A stretch of 64,000 nt of DNA from Pararhizobium sp. IMCC21322. Its GTDB lineage: Bacteria; Pseudomonadota; Alphaproteobacteria; Rhizobiales; GCA-2746425. Location: assembly GCF_030758295.1 (NCBI RefSeq), contig NZ_CP132335.1, positions 1 to 64,000 of the forward strand. The letters are read 5' to 3'. This document shows, one piece after another, positions 8,384-17,030 of this stretch. The notes under the pieces are model-generated. The model worked only from the letters and a program-made list of their open reading frames with translations. It did not search any database and was not told where the DNA came from. Position numbers and translations under genes: made by a program. Position 1 is the stretch's first letter, and every line of letters begins with the position of its first letter.

Positions 8384-8401
8384 TGTATGATTTATAATAC
8401 A
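8384..8401. promoter_or_regulatory. Imperfect palindrome upstream of the Xre operon
   Basis: The 18 bases TGTATGATTTATAATACA form two 8-base half sites (TGTATGAT and, on the other strand, TGTATTAT) with one difference. They lie 59 bases before the first ATG of the membrane protein/Xre operon in an AT-rich stretch that probably carries its promoter. An operator for the Xre protein is inferred. Confidence 0.4.
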
Positions 8402-8502
8402 CAGAGTCAAATATTTTTTACATACTAAGTCGAATTTTTTGATCCCCCATGAGATGACACAGAGGCGGCGGGAGACTTCCATTTGATCGGGGAACGAAGG
8501 CA

Positions 8503-8568
8503 GCACGGCTGTATCGCGGCTTGTGTCGTTGATACAATAATCGCGATACAGCCGTGCCGGAACGGCAC
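8503..8568. repeat. Large perfect hairpin with an overlapping alternative hairpin
   Basis: GCACGGCTGTATCGCG (8503-8518) is exactly complementary to 8542-8557, giving a 16-bp stem with a 23-nt loop. The right arm overlaps a second hairpin, GTGCCG-GAA-CGGCAC (8554-8568), so the two structures exclude each other. It lies about 70 bases beyond the MATE stop codon in the 309-base space before the Xre operon. There is no T-run. It may terminate MATE transcription or be a repeat element. The rest of this space holds no gene I can support. Confidence 0.6.
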
Positions 8569-8634
8569 TGATTTGTGGTCCAGCCAATGTCGGTTGGAGT
8601 CTGAAAAGACAGTCGTTTTGAATAGACTGGCAAT

Positions 8635-10077
8635 CTAGGCCGGATGTTCCAGCAGCCCCAATCTTTGCCCATGCCGACGCTGACGATTGCGCAGCACTAC
8701 CAGTGTCAGCATCAGCACGCATATTTCCGCAACAATACCGGCATACCAGATGCCCGGCTCTCCAAACCAGAACGGCAGAGCAAAGGTCAGCGGCAGCGCG
8801 AACAGGTAGGTGCGTGACAGACCCAGCAGAGCCGCATGGCCGGCTGCGCCAATGGCCTGAAAGTAAGTGCCAATCATCATCAGAGGCCCGAACACAAACA
8901 TCAGCATCACCGCGTAAGGCAGTATTCTGGCAATTTCGCTGGCGATCTCCGCATCATCAATAAACACAAAACCAATATCAAATCGTGTGGTCAGAAAGGT
9001 GAGCTCCGCCAAAGCGCAATAGGTAAATGCCAGTACCAATGCCAGTTTCAATGTGCTGTTGGAGCGCGCCCATAATTTGGCGCCGAAATTGTTCCCCACA
9101 ATGGTTTGAAACGCCATGCTCAGCCCCAGCAGCGGCAAAAACGCAAAGGTCATCAGACGGGTGATAATACCAAACGCTCCAGCGGTTGCTTCATAGCTCT
9201 GGCCTGCCCACAGTTGAAGGCAGTAAAGCGTCAAGCCCGCAGACAGGGAAATTCCGATATATCCCAGACTCGATGGTGCACCCAGCGCCAGAAGCTCGCC
9301 AAAATAGCTCCATCGATGTGGCAACAATACTCTGTTTCGGACATGCCCTGACAGTGTCCGGTAACCCACGATGGCCAACAGGGAACATATCTGCGCAGCC
9401 ACGGTGCCATAGGCAGATCCGGCCACGCCCCAGCCAAAAACAGCAATGAACAAATAGTCAAAACCAATGTTCAACAGCGCCGATGTCAGCGTAATGGCAG
9501 CCATGGCTGGCAGCAGACCTTCACAACGCAAGGCATCGATATTGATCGCCAGCACAAACACCAGCGGCGCACAAAAGATCAGAATTGAAATATAGGTGTA
9601 GCCCATTCCCGCAAGGGCGGTTGAGCCATTGGCAGCCCAAAGCGTCAGGCTTTGCCCTCCAATTAGAAAAAGCCCCACCAGAAGACCGCACACAAGAAGC
9701 GACAACAGCAGTGCCTGACCGAATAATTCTCGCGCGGCACTCTGCTCATCGGCGCCAAGCAGTCTTGCAAAAATGCTTGAAAAACCGCTTGAGACCCAGG
9801 TCGAAAGCGCAACCAGCAACATATAGAGCGGAAACATCAGCGTCACCGCTGTCAGTGCGTCTGCCCCCACATAGACCCCGAGAAAATAGGCATCCACCAG
9901 GGTGAAAAGCCCGTTCACGCCCATAACGACAATGATAGGCATTGCCGTTTTCGCAAACAGCAAGGGCAAGGAACCGGACAGATAAATGTTAGACCCGCCA
10001 GGGGATGGAGCAGCCGCCGGAGTGGCAGACGGATCAATGTACGGATCAATGTACGGATCGGGGGAAGCAGAACTCAT
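8635..10077 (-). CDS. MATE-family multidrug/cation antiporter
   Basis: 480 residues with twelve hydrophobic segments. The first bundle contains PIIVVMGVNGLFTLVDAYFL and the second bundle repeats the pattern (GAPSSLGYIGISLSAGLTLY). Such proteins export organic cations in exchange for Na+ or H+, which would fit the Na+ pump encoded elsewhere in the window. The N-terminus before helix 1 is a variable Pro/Ala-rich tail with the repeat DPYIDPYIDP. The start at 10077 (MSSASPD) is preceded by GAGG at proper distance, whereas the ATG at 10089 is not. Confidence 0.9.
   Translation of the reverse strand: MSSASPDPYIDPYIDPSATPAAAPSPGGSNIYLSGSLPLLFAKTAMPIIVVMGVNGLFTLVDAYFLGVYVGADALTAVTLMFPLYMLLVALSTWVSSGFSSIFARLLGADEQSAARELFGQALLLSLLVCGLLVGLFLIGGQSLTLWAANGSTALAGMGYTYISILIFCAPLVFVLAINIDALRCEGLLPAMAAITLTSALLNIGFDYLFIAVFGWGVAGSAYGTVAAQICSLLAIVGYRTLSGHVRNRVLLPHRWSYFGELLALGAPSSLGYIGISLSAGLTLYCLQLWAGQSYEATAGAFGIITRLMTFAFLPLLGLSMAFQTIVGNNFGAKLWARSNSTLKLALVLAFTYCALAELTFLTTRFDIGFVFIDDAEIASEIARILPYAVMLMFVFGPLMMIGTYFQAIGAAGHAALLGLSRTYLFALPLTFALPFWFGEPGIWYAGIVAEICVLMLTLVVLRNRQRRHGQRLGLLEHPA
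10031..10060. repeat. In-frame 12-bp tandem repeat in the MATE N-terminus
   Basis: GGATCAATGTAC occurs twice in perfect tandem (10031-10054) and begins a third time at 10055. On the coding (minus) strand each unit adds four residues of the DPYI type to the cytoplasmic tail. Copy number can change without breaking the frame. Confidence 0.85.
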
Positions 10078-10300
10078 CTCAAACCTCATTCAGTGTTTGG
10101 ATGCGGTCAAATGATGGTGCTCGCATTGCCATCAACCCGCACCAACTGAAGCCATTGGAAAAGGAGACGGATGAGAAACTGGAAGCATTCGCCGTGGATA
10201 AACCAGCGAGCAGCAGGGCGCTTCACCCTGCGCGTTACCTATGTGCCACATGGAGAATTGTCAACAACTCAACTCAACGACTCAGATCAGCAACCTGGTT

Positions 10301-11176
10301 TCACAGACACGCCGTCTTCATGTCCTCGGCAAAGAGCCGCATCCGGCGGTTAAGCCGCCGATCCTCGGCATGAACCAGAAAAATCCCCCAGTCCGGAACA
10401 GCAAGATCTGACAGGACAGGGACAAGCTCACCGCAGGCTACGGCGTCAACTGTCACAAAATCCGGCAAGCGAGCGATCCCAAGGCCTCGGCGTGTGGCAT
10501 CCAGCAGAAACACACCGCTGTTGGAATTTAAAAAAGGGTGAAACTCAAACGTCTGCGGCTTGCCCTTGTCGGTCACGAAATCCCAGGTCGCACGGCGGGC
10601 CGCGCCAAAATACAGCAACCGATGCTTGTGAAGTTCTTTAATGGATCGGGGTTCTGTTTTGGTTTCAAGATATTTCGGGCTGGCAAAAAGCTGATGCCGC
10701 ACCGTGCCGATCTGCACTGCCGATTGCGCGGTTTCAAATGTGATACGGATGGCGAAATCGTAATTCTCACGGGACAGATCAACGGTGCGGTCATCAAAAT
10801 CGACCGTCAACTGTATTTCGGGATAGCGCTCCGTAAAGCTGATGAGTGCTCCATTCAGAAAGGATATGCCAAAATCGCGGGGTACCGAGACGGACAAGGG
10901 CCCCGAAATACCGGCCGAGGTATTGACGAAATCATCTTCGATTTCATTCACATCCCCCACCACCCGGATTGCACGCTGAAACAACTCTCGACCCGTTTCA
11001 GTAACGGCCCAAACGCCGGGCGTGCGATCAATCAATCGCGTGCCATAGCGTTCTTCCAAAAGGTGAAGCCTTCGACTGACGGCTGACTTGGCAATACGCA
11101 GCTTGTCTGCTGCTTTGGAAATACTGCCGCTTTCGACAACAAGCACGAACAATCGCAAATCTTCAATCTGGCCCAA
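10301..11176 (-). CDS. LysR-family regulator of the glutathione-reductase-like cluster
   Basis: 291 residues from a TTG start at 11176. AAAAGGAG stands seven bases before that TTG, which is a much better site than anything before the ATG at 11227. The helix-turn-helix (SISKAADKLRIAKSAVSRRL) is followed by the LysR linker and a periplasmic-binding-like effector domain (FAIRITFETAQ, GVFLLDATRRGLGIARLP). It is divergent from the first glutathionyl-hydroquinone-reductase gene across about 220 bases, the standard LysR arrangement, so regulation of that cluster is likely. The effector may be a quinone or electrophile, which is inference. Confidence 0.88.
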   Translation of the reverse strand: MGQIEDLRLFVLVVESGSISKAADKLRIAKSAVSRRLHLLEERYGTRLIDRTPGVWAVTETGRELFQRAIRVVGDVNEIEDDFVNTSAGISGPLSVSVPRDFGISFLNGALISFTERYPEIQLTVDFDDRTVDLSRENYDFAIRITFETAQSAVQIGTVRHQLFASPKYLETKTEPRSIKELHKHRLLYFGAARRATWDFVTDKGKPQTFEFHPFLNSNSGVFLLDATRRGLGIARLPDFVTVDAVACGELVPVLSDLAVPDWGIFLVHAEDRRLNRRMRLFAEDMKTACL

Positions 11177-11395
11177 CCCGTTCTCCTTTTTTGAACGATC
11201 TCGGCTTTCACTAGCACCCAATGGCACGAATTAGAACGCCTTAAGGTCCGAACTTACTTGAAAAGTGCCCGGTAAATCTGTCTCTTCGGGTGCTATGGCA
11301 AGTCACGTCCAAAAATTGGAACGCAGGGGCCTAATCATTGAAACTTCCATGATCTTCGCGCTGCCCCATATACCGTCTGAAACAAGGAGTAAGAC

Positions 11396-12376
11396 ATGGG
11401 ACTGTTACAAGACGGCAAATGGGTTGATCAGTGGTATGATACCAAATCGACCGGCGGACGCTTCGTGCGCAAGTCGCCGCAATTTCGCAACTGGATTACA
11501 GCTGATGGCTCGGCGGGGCCAAGTGGCGAAGCGGGATTTGAGGCGGAAGCAGGACGCTATCACCTTTATGTCTCTCTGGCCTGCCCCTGGGCCCATCGCA
11601 CATTGATCTTTCGCGCCCTTAAAGGCCTTGAAGACATGATCTCGATTTCCGTCGTCCATTGGTATATGGGCGACAAGGGATGGACCTTTGATTCTGCCGA
11701 TGGGACAGTGCCCGATACGGTGAACGACGCCGACTTCATGTATCAGATTTATGCAGCAGCAACGCCAGATTATTCCGGCCGTGTGACCGTGCCTGTTCTG
11801 TGGGACAAGAAGACCAATACGATTGTCACGAATGAATCGTCCGAGATCATCCGTATGTTCAACGCGGCATTTGACGGGATTGGAGCCACAGAAGGGGACT
11901 TTTACCCCGAACCATTGCGGGCTGAGATCGATGAACTGAATGAACGCATCTACCACACTGTGAACAATGGCGTTTACAAGGCGGGATTTGCCACCACACA
12001 AGAGGCTTACCAGGAAGCCGTGACACCATTGTTTGAAACGCTGGATTGGCTTGATGAACGTCTGTCTACGCGGCGTTACCTGACCGGCAGCACAATTACG
12101 GAGGCCGATTGGCGTCTGTTCACAACGCTGGTGCGGTTTGACCCTGTCTATGTCGGGCACTTCAAATGCAACATCCGCAGGATCGTCGATTACGAACATT
12201 TATCGGGCTATATGCGCGAGCTTTATCAGCAGCAGGGCATCGCTGGCACGGTCAATATGCAGCACATCAAGAACCACTATTACGCCAGTCATGAATCCAT
12301 AAACCCATCACGTGTCATTCCAATGGGGCCAAACATTGATTATGCCGCACCGCATGATCGGGCACGCCTGGGGTAG
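11396..12376 (+). CDS. Glutathionyl-hydroquinone reductase (YqjG/Ecm4/PcpF family)
   Basis: 326 residues, the usual length for the Xi-class glutathione transferases. CPWAHR at 63-68 supplies the catalytic cysteine that takes glutathione off glutathionyl-hydroquinones. FYPEPLRAEIDELNERIYHT and NNGVYKAGFATTQEAYQ are the conserved Xi-class linker, and LTGSTITEADWRLFTTLVRF the C-terminal helical domain. CAAGGAG lies eight bases before the ATG. It is the first gene of a probable three-gene operon with a hemerythrin-like gene and a second paralogue. The stop codon lies inside an 18-bp tandem repeat. Confidence 0.93.
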   Translation: MGLLQDGKWVDQWYDTKSTGGRFVRKSPQFRNWITADGSAGPSGEAGFEAEAGRYHLYVSLACPWAHRTLIFRALKGLEDMISISVVHWYMGDKGWTFDSADGTVPDTVNDADFMYQIYAAATPDYSGRVTVPVLWDKKTNTIVTNESSEIIRMFNAAFDGIGATEGDFYPEPLRAEIDELNERIYHTVNNGVYKAGFATTQEAYQEAVTPLFETLDWLDERLSTRRYLTGSTITEADWRLFTTLVRFDPVYVGHFKCNIRRIVDYEHLSGYMRELYQQQGIAGTVNMQHIKNHYYASHESINPSRVIPMGPNIDYAAPHDRARLG

Positions 12377-12403
12377 AGGGCACGCCTGGGGTAAAGGGCA
12401 CGC
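12360..12403 (+). repeat. 18-bp tandem duplication spanning a stop codon
   Basis: GGGCACGCCTGGGGTAGA at 12360-12377 is repeated with one change at 12378-12395, and GGGCACGC begins a third copy. Because 18 is a multiple of three, the C-terminal RARLG and the stop of the upstream gene recur in frame: a read-through would add six codons and meet TAA. Confidence 0.85.
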
Positions 12404-12435
12404 GCAAAGACACCAGACTGCAGAAAGGAAGCGAT

Positions 12436-13002
12436 ATGTTAAACCAATTTGAACTCCGCACAGATGACATGCCGTCTGAAATGCGCACCTTGCTTGCAGA
12501 CTACCCGCGCGACGATTGGGAAGGCCATCCCGGTTTCAAGGAACGCACCCGGCAATGGATGGGTGCACACCAGATGTTTCGCCGGCTTGGTGGGATCATC
12601 GGCAAGGAAACGGAACTTTATCTGGACAAATCCCAGGCGCCTGACGCGTACGCTGAGCGTCTATCCTATTATGGCGACGCTCTGATCAGAAATCTGCACG
12701 GGCATCATCACTGGGAAGATGACAATTACTTTCCGGAGTTGTCAGCCGCGGATTCGCGCTTCGATGCGGGTCTTGAAATTCTGGAGAAAGACCATCAGGC
12801 CCTGGACATTGTCCTGGACAGTTTTACACGCACGGCCAATCGCACGATCAAGCTGATCCAGTTGGATGAAGTCTCGGCGCGCGAGGAAGCCGGAACACTG
12901 CTCAAGACAGCAGAGACCATCGAAGCCTTCCTGCAACGACACCTGAGCGACGAAGAGGAGTTGGCAGTGCCGATCATCCTGCATCATCGTCTTCGGGGAT
13001 GA
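12436..13002 (+). CDS. Hemerythrin HHE-domain protein
   Basis: 188 residues, all-helical. Likely di-iron ligands appear in LIRNLHGHHHWEDDNYFPEL (H and E residues of the second helix), in EKDHQALD of the third, and in FLQRHLSDEEE of the fourth. The first-helix region contains HPGFKERTRQWMGAHQMF. HHE proteins bind O2, NO or iron and some protect or repair Fe-S centres. AAAGGAAG precedes the ATG. Placement between two glutathionyl-hydroquinone-reductase-like genes suggests a role in oxidative or electrophile stress; the ligand is not known. Confidence 0.85.
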   Translation: MLNQFELRTDDMPSEMRTLLADYPRDDWEGHPGFKERTRQWMGAHQMFRRLGGIIGKETELYLDKSQAPDAYAERLSYYGDALIRNLHGHHHWEDDNYFPELSAADSRFDAGLEILEKDHQALDIVLDSFTRTANRTIKLIQLDEVSAREEAGTLLKTAETIEAFLQRHLSDEEELAVPIILHHRLRG

Positions 13003-13018
13003 ACTGGAGATCGTGTAA

Positions 13019-14062
13019 ATGACGCAACCCAAAGATAATTCGGTTGAGGAATCCCAAATAGATGCCACCACTCGGCGCGCCAAAGGCGAGTTTGTGCGTG
13101 GCATCAGCGGATTCCGCAGTGTCCTTGGTGAAGACCCGGATTTTCCGGCTAAGCCCGGTCGCTACCATCTGTTCGTCGCATTCAACTGCCCCTGGTGCCA
13201 TCGTGTCACTCTGGCCCGCAACCTTCTTGGTCTGCAGGACAGCATCACGATGGACGTGGCGTTCCCCAACCGGACGGGCGATGACGATCCGGCCGGACCC
13301 AATCAATGGGAGTTCAATCCGGACCGCATCGCGACATTGACCGGCACAACACTCTCCGAATGCACTCTTGAAACCGCAACAGGCCAGAATTTTCGGCGGG
13401 TCAAACAGGTCTATGAGGCAGAGGGATCAGATGAGAAGTCTGTCCCTGTGCTTTATGACAAGAAGACCAGGCGTATTGTCGCAAATGAAAGCGCCGAAAT
13501 CATCAGAATGCTGAATGCGCAAGCTGGCGCGCTTGGAAGCAATATGACTGACGCAGACAGACCGAACCTTTATCCGTTGGACAAGGGTTTGGCAGCGTTA
13601 CGCCAGGACATCGACCTGCTGAATGACGAGATTTATCAGGCCATCAATAATGGCGCATACAAAGCCGGTTTTTCGTCCAGTCAGGACATCTATGCCGCCG
13701 CGTTTCAAACCTACTTCGATATGCTGGATGAACTGGAAGCGCGTCTTGCCTCCGATAATCGCCCCTATCTGACCGGCGATAATTTTACCGAGGCCGATCT
13801 GCGATTGTTCCCGACCCTTTATCGCCACGACCCGGTCTATTATGTTCGCATGAAGTTGAACGGCGCGAAAATTCTGGACTATCCTCACTTGTGGCGCTGG
13901 CTTTGCCGGGTCCATGCCTTACCCGGCGTCGCAGACAGCAATTCACTGGATCATTGTCGTCAGGGGTATTTTGGACGGTCATGGAACAATGTCGTCCCGC
14001 TAGGCCCATTCCGCCCGATGACCTACCCGGAAGCCTATTTGCATCCTGAGTTGGCAGGATGA
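13019..14062 (+). CDS. Second glutathionyl-hydroquinone-reductase-like protein with a CPWC site
   Basis: 347 residues, related to the gene at 11396 along its whole length (NNGAYKAGFSSSQDIYAAAF, YLTGDNFTEADLRLFPTLYR). The active-site motif is CPWCHR at 57-62 in place of CPWAHR, adding a second cysteine that could allow dithiol chemistry. It begins 16 bases after the hemerythrin stop with GGAGATCG upstream, so the three genes are one operon. Two divergent Xi-class paralogues in one operon may differ in substrate. Function beyond family is inferred. Confidence 0.9.
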   Translation: MTQPKDNSVEESQIDATTRRAKGEFVRGISGFRSVLGEDPDFPAKPGRYHLFVAFNCPWCHRVTLARNLLGLQDSITMDVAFPNRTGDDDPAGPNQWEFNPDRIATLTGTTLSECTLETATGQNFRRVKQVYEAEGSDEKSVPVLYDKKTRRIVANESAEIIRMLNAQAGALGSNMTDADRPNLYPLDKGLAALRQDIDLLNDEIYQAINNGAYKAGFSSSQDIYAAAFQTYFDMLDELEARLASDNRPYLTGDNFTEADLRLFPTLYRHDPVYYVRMKLNGAKILDYPHLWRWLCRVHALPGVADSNSLDHCRQGYFGRSWNNVVPLGPFRPMTYPEAYLHPELAG

Positions 14063-14132
14063 AGTGAACGGGAAAGTTTTGTTCCGGTTGGCGTTGCATA
14101 TTTAGCAAACGCCAATGCCACTCTCAGGCCAC

Positions 14133-14411
14133 CTAAAACGCCTTTGGACCTTGCACCCCGCATGACGACTGATCAAAGCCTGAGCTTATGTCGTGCTCAT
14201 ATTTCGATGCGGTCTTATCGCTCCTCACTTTAACCAGCATATCAAGCACTCGCCTTGCGGCATTCTTGCCAGCCGAAAGTGCTTCAACGACACCATAAAT
14301 CCATCTGCAACCTGTCCCGCCATGTAGTTGCATAAACGCGTCTTCTTTGCGCAGCGCTTCTGATTGCTTCATGTGCGGAAACGGATGGCCGCCTGTTCCC
14401 ATATTATACAT
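14133..14411 (-). CDS. Hypothetical 92-residue protein divergent from LysR
   Basis: I do not recognise this protein. It starts at an ATG preceded by AAAGGGAAA and reads MYNMGTGGHPFPH, then LHGGTGCRWIYGVVEALSAG, and ends with a charged, cysteine-containing tail. There is no signal peptide or membrane segment. It is transcribed away from the LysR gene at 14557 across 145 bases holding a perfect palindrome, the layout of a LysR target. The reading frame may still be spurious. Confidence 0.4.
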   Translation of the reverse strand: MYNMGTGGHPFPHMKQSEALRKEDAFMQLHGGTGCRWIYGVVEALSAGKNAARRVLDMLVKVRSDKTASKYEHDISSGFDQSSCGVQGPKAF

Positions 14412-14444
14412 CTCGGTTTCCCTTTCAAAATAAGTCTTGTCCAA

Positions 14445-14461
14445 CTGGTCCGGTGGACCAG
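14445..14461. promoter_or_regulatory. Perfect palindrome in LysR divergent promoter region
   Basis: CTGGTCC-GGT-GGACCAG, seven paired bases around a 3-base centre, between the LysR gene (14557) and the 92-residue gene (14411). LysR proteins bind such dyads; assignment to this LysR rests on position. Confidence 0.45.
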
Positions 14462-14556
14462 GTCCTTGCATGCGCGTCAGCGCTGGCTCTTGACCTGGCC
14501 AAGACTTAATGGCTCTTTGGAACAGATGAAATGAAACGGTTTGAAGAGGTCTTTGC

Positions 14557-15384
14557 ATGAATGAAATGAAAATCGACTGGGACAATCTTCATCTCTTTCT
14601 CGCGGTCGCACGGGAAGGTGGTCTGTCGCCAGCCGCGAAAGTGACCCAACGCAGTGCTGCCACATTGGGTCGGCGTATGCTCGCGCTTGAACGGGCAATG
14701 GGGCGCGAATTGTTTGTCCGGCACGATCGCGGTTATGAAATGACAAGCGAGGCGCGCAAACTGCTGGAGGGTCTGACCGAGATCGAAGCCCGGATCGTCA
14801 GACTGACAGCCAGGCCCGGCGCGACGGAACGCCCGCTTGTAAAAGTTTCTGCGGGGACATGGACGACTCTCGCCCTTTTGGAAAAACTGGACGAGATCAC
14901 AGGTCAGCCCGCCGACATTAGACTGCGCTTCGTATCTGCCGAAACCACCCTCGACATGCCACGCCGCGAAGTTGTCATCGGCTTTCGCAATCGCCGTCCG
15001 ACCGAGGAAAGTCTGGCAGGGCGCAATCTGTCACGAGTCGAATTCGCGCCCTACGCACGTGCAGCCGCGCCGGAGCGCTGGATCAAGGTGCTGGCCGATA
15101 CGCCATCAGCGCGCTGGCTGGACAAAACCATTGGCAATGATGCGGTGTGCGAAGTCAACGCCCCGCGCAACAGCCTCGACCTGGCACTGGCAGGCAAAGG
15201 CATTGCCCTGTTACCAACATTCATAGGCGATGGCCAAAAGGGATTGAAGCGAACCGGCGGCACCATCCCTGAATTATCACACGATCAGTGGATCGTAACG
15301 CATCAGGACGACCGCCACCTGCCAGAGGTGCGCCGCACCATTGACCGAATGTGTCGTGTGCTTGAAGAACGCCATCGACAATGA
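14557..15384 (+). CDS. LysR-family transcriptional regulator
   Basis: 275 residues. The winged helix is near the N-terminus (LHLFLAVAREGGLSPAAKV, then RRMLALERAMGRELFVRHDR), followed by a shorter and divergent effector domain containing EVVIGFRNRRP and NSLDLALAGKGIALLPTFIG. GAGG lies before the ATG at 14557. It does not adjoin an obvious metabolic operon: downstream is RidA after 105 bases, upstream divergent is the 92-residue gene. The target and inducer are unknown. Confidence 0.87.
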   Translation: MNEMKIDWDNLHLFLAVAREGGLSPAAKVTQRSAATLGRRMLALERAMGRELFVRHDRGYEMTSEARKLLEGLTEIEARIVRLTARPGATERPLVKVSAGTWTTLALLEKLDEITGQPADIRLRFVSAETTLDMPRREVVIGFRNRRPTEESLAGRNLSRVEFAPYARAAAPERWIKVLADTPSARWLDKTIGNDAVCEVNAPRNSLDLALAGKGIALLPTFIGDGQKGLKRTGGTIPELSHDQWIVTHQDDRHLPEVRRTIDRMCRVLEERHRQ

Positions 15385-15489
15385 CGGGTCCATAGGGCTG
15401 CACTGTATTCACCATCACACTCTGTGCTACTGCCTGAAGATGGAACTACTATTTATCGCTGCTGAAACACAGAACAAGGAAGCTGCTAA

Positions 15490-15831
15490 ATGATCGAGCG
15501 CATTGATACCGGACCACGAATGAGCAAAATTGTGAAACACAATGGCGTTGCTTATCTGTGCGGGCAAGTGGGTGACGGAGACACGGTTGCAGATCAGACG
15601 CGTGATTGTCTGTCTCGCGTCGATGCGCTGCTTCACAAAGCCGGGTCCTCTCGCGAACACATATTGCAGGCGACCATCTGGCTGGCAGACATGAAGGACT
15701 TTGCCGATATGAATTCGGTTTGGGACGCATGGGTTCCAAAGGGCTTTGCTCCGGCACGCGCATGTGGCGAAGCAAAACTGGCGCGCGAAGCGTTGAAAGT
15801 CGAGATCATCATCGTAGCTGCCTGCGATTGA
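15490..15831 (+). CDS. RidA/YjgF-family enamine/imine deaminase
   Basis: 113 residues. [18 protein letters not shown], a central [20 protein letters not shown]-like strand-helix, and a final [20 protein letters not shown], where the arginine of [11 protein letters not shown] is the conserved carboxylate-binding residue. The fold forms trimers that hydrolyse reactive 2-aminoacrylate and related imines made by PLP enzymes. This is the subgroup with ACGEAKLA in place of the ARVAVGVAALP-like ending of canonical RidA, so the natural substrate may differ. It is a single gene with AGGAAG upstream. Confidence 0.88.
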   Translation: MIERIDTGPRMSKIVKHNGVAYLCGQVGDGDTVADQTRDCLSRVDALLHKAGSSREHILQATIWLADMKDFADMNSVWDAWVPKGFAPARACGEAKLAREALKVEIIIVAACD

Positions 15832-15899
15832 CGTCTCGCAGAGCAAAAAAGCGTATGACTTTGGATTGATTGCGGGAACATATCAGCTAAATCTGAAGG

Positions 15900-17024
15900 T
15901 TATTCCATAGACAATTGAAACGTGTTCATGCCGAAATCTTGCCCGTTGATCCGAAGCATCAATTGCTGTTTGCCGTCGTAATATCGTCGTGTTGTCACCG
16001 GTTTGATCGCGTGCCGCCTCGTTAGAGAACGGCGTTCACCAACATCCAGGGAAATAGTCGTCCATTTGAACACTTTCGGCATATGCAAGCCATTTGCCTT
16101 CTTGAAATGTACGACATAATCGATAAGCAGCTTCTGCGGCTGGCTGGCTGTCGACCGAATTTCGACCGAAAAGTCGATGCTGCCACCAAGAACAATTTGC
16201 GGCTTTGTGATTGTGATATGAGGCTCAACAATCTCAGGACCGTGAAAACCGAATGCCGCAAGTGCACCGGGATGCCCCTGTTTGATAAGGCTTCTGCATG
16301 CGTGCCTGACAAGCTTTCGGCGCGGCTCGGACGCATCACGCAGCCATTGCAATGCCAACTCGGCCACGAGATCAGGGTGATCCTTGGCAATATCGTTGAG
16401 ATGATTGGCGACCGAGCGACGCACATATTCACTTGGGTCATCCCTGAGCGCGTATAATATGGGAAGCGTGGCTGATGGATCGGCGATCAATCCTTTCAGC
16501 CGCATACCCCAGGGCAAGCGTGGTCGTGTTCCTTCCGAGGCAAGTCTGCGCACGTGATGATTGTCATCATGGACCCAACTCAAAATTGTTTTCAAAGCGC
16601 GGCTCGGATCATCATCAATGAACGGCCTTACATCAAACTCGGATGTCCCACGTTTTGTCATTTCCTTCAACAAGGCAAGAGATGCATCGAAGTCGTTCAA
16701 ACCATGCTTGCCGATAATTTCAGTCAGTGGCCAGACGCCCCAGCCGCACATTCCTTCCCGCGTGCTCGAATGGCCTGCGCTATTTTCCACATCGGGGTGC
16801 AACATGGATGCAAGGATGGGATAGCGCTTCTCCATCGGCTGCGGCAGCACTTTGTGAATGGCTTCTGCAAGCAGGCTGACCCGCTCCTTCAGCTCAAGAT
16901 GCGGCAGGCGCTGCAACAAGGGTGCAACGAAACTGTCCGCGTTCAGAGACGGAAGGTGCTTGCCGAGCAACTCGGCAAGCAATCCCAAGAGTTCCGGAGA
17001 GATCTCGTTTTTAAAGGGTTCCAT
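15900..17024 (-). CDS. DNA alkylation repair protein (AlkD-like HEAT repeats)
   Basis: 374 residues made of HEAT-like helical repeats: GVWPLTEIIGKHGL, SWVHDDNHHVRRLASEGTRP, LRDDPSEYVRRSVANHLND, LRDASEPRRKLVRHACRSLI. The RRLASEGTRPRLPWG segment is characteristic of bacterial AlkD relatives, which excise bulky or cationic alkylated bases without flipping them. A C-terminal beta domain (about 260-374) with ITITKPQIVLGG and a final MLRINGQDFG is extra to the minimal enzyme of about 230 residues. It starts seven bases after the upstream ABM-fold gene stop, so the two are co-transcribed. Confidence 0.85.
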   Translation of the reverse strand: MEPFKNEISPELLGLLAELLGKHLPSLNADSFVAPLLQRLPHLELKERVSLLAEAIHKVLPQPMEKRYPILASMLHPDVENSAGHSSTREGMCGWGVWPLTEIIGKHGLNDFDASLALLKEMTKRGTSEFDVRPFIDDDPSRALKTILSWVHDDNHHVRRLASEGTRPRLPWGMRLKGLIADPSATLPILYALRDDPSEYVRRSVANHLNDIAKDHPDLVAELALQWLRDASEPRRKLVRHACRSLIKQGHPGALAAFGFHGPEIVEPHITITKPQIVLGGSIDFSVEIRSTASQPQKLLIDYVVHFKKANGLHMPKVFKWTTISLDVGERRSLTRRHAIKPVTTRRYYDGKQQLMLRINGQDFGMNTFQLSME

Positions 17025-17030
17025 CAAACA

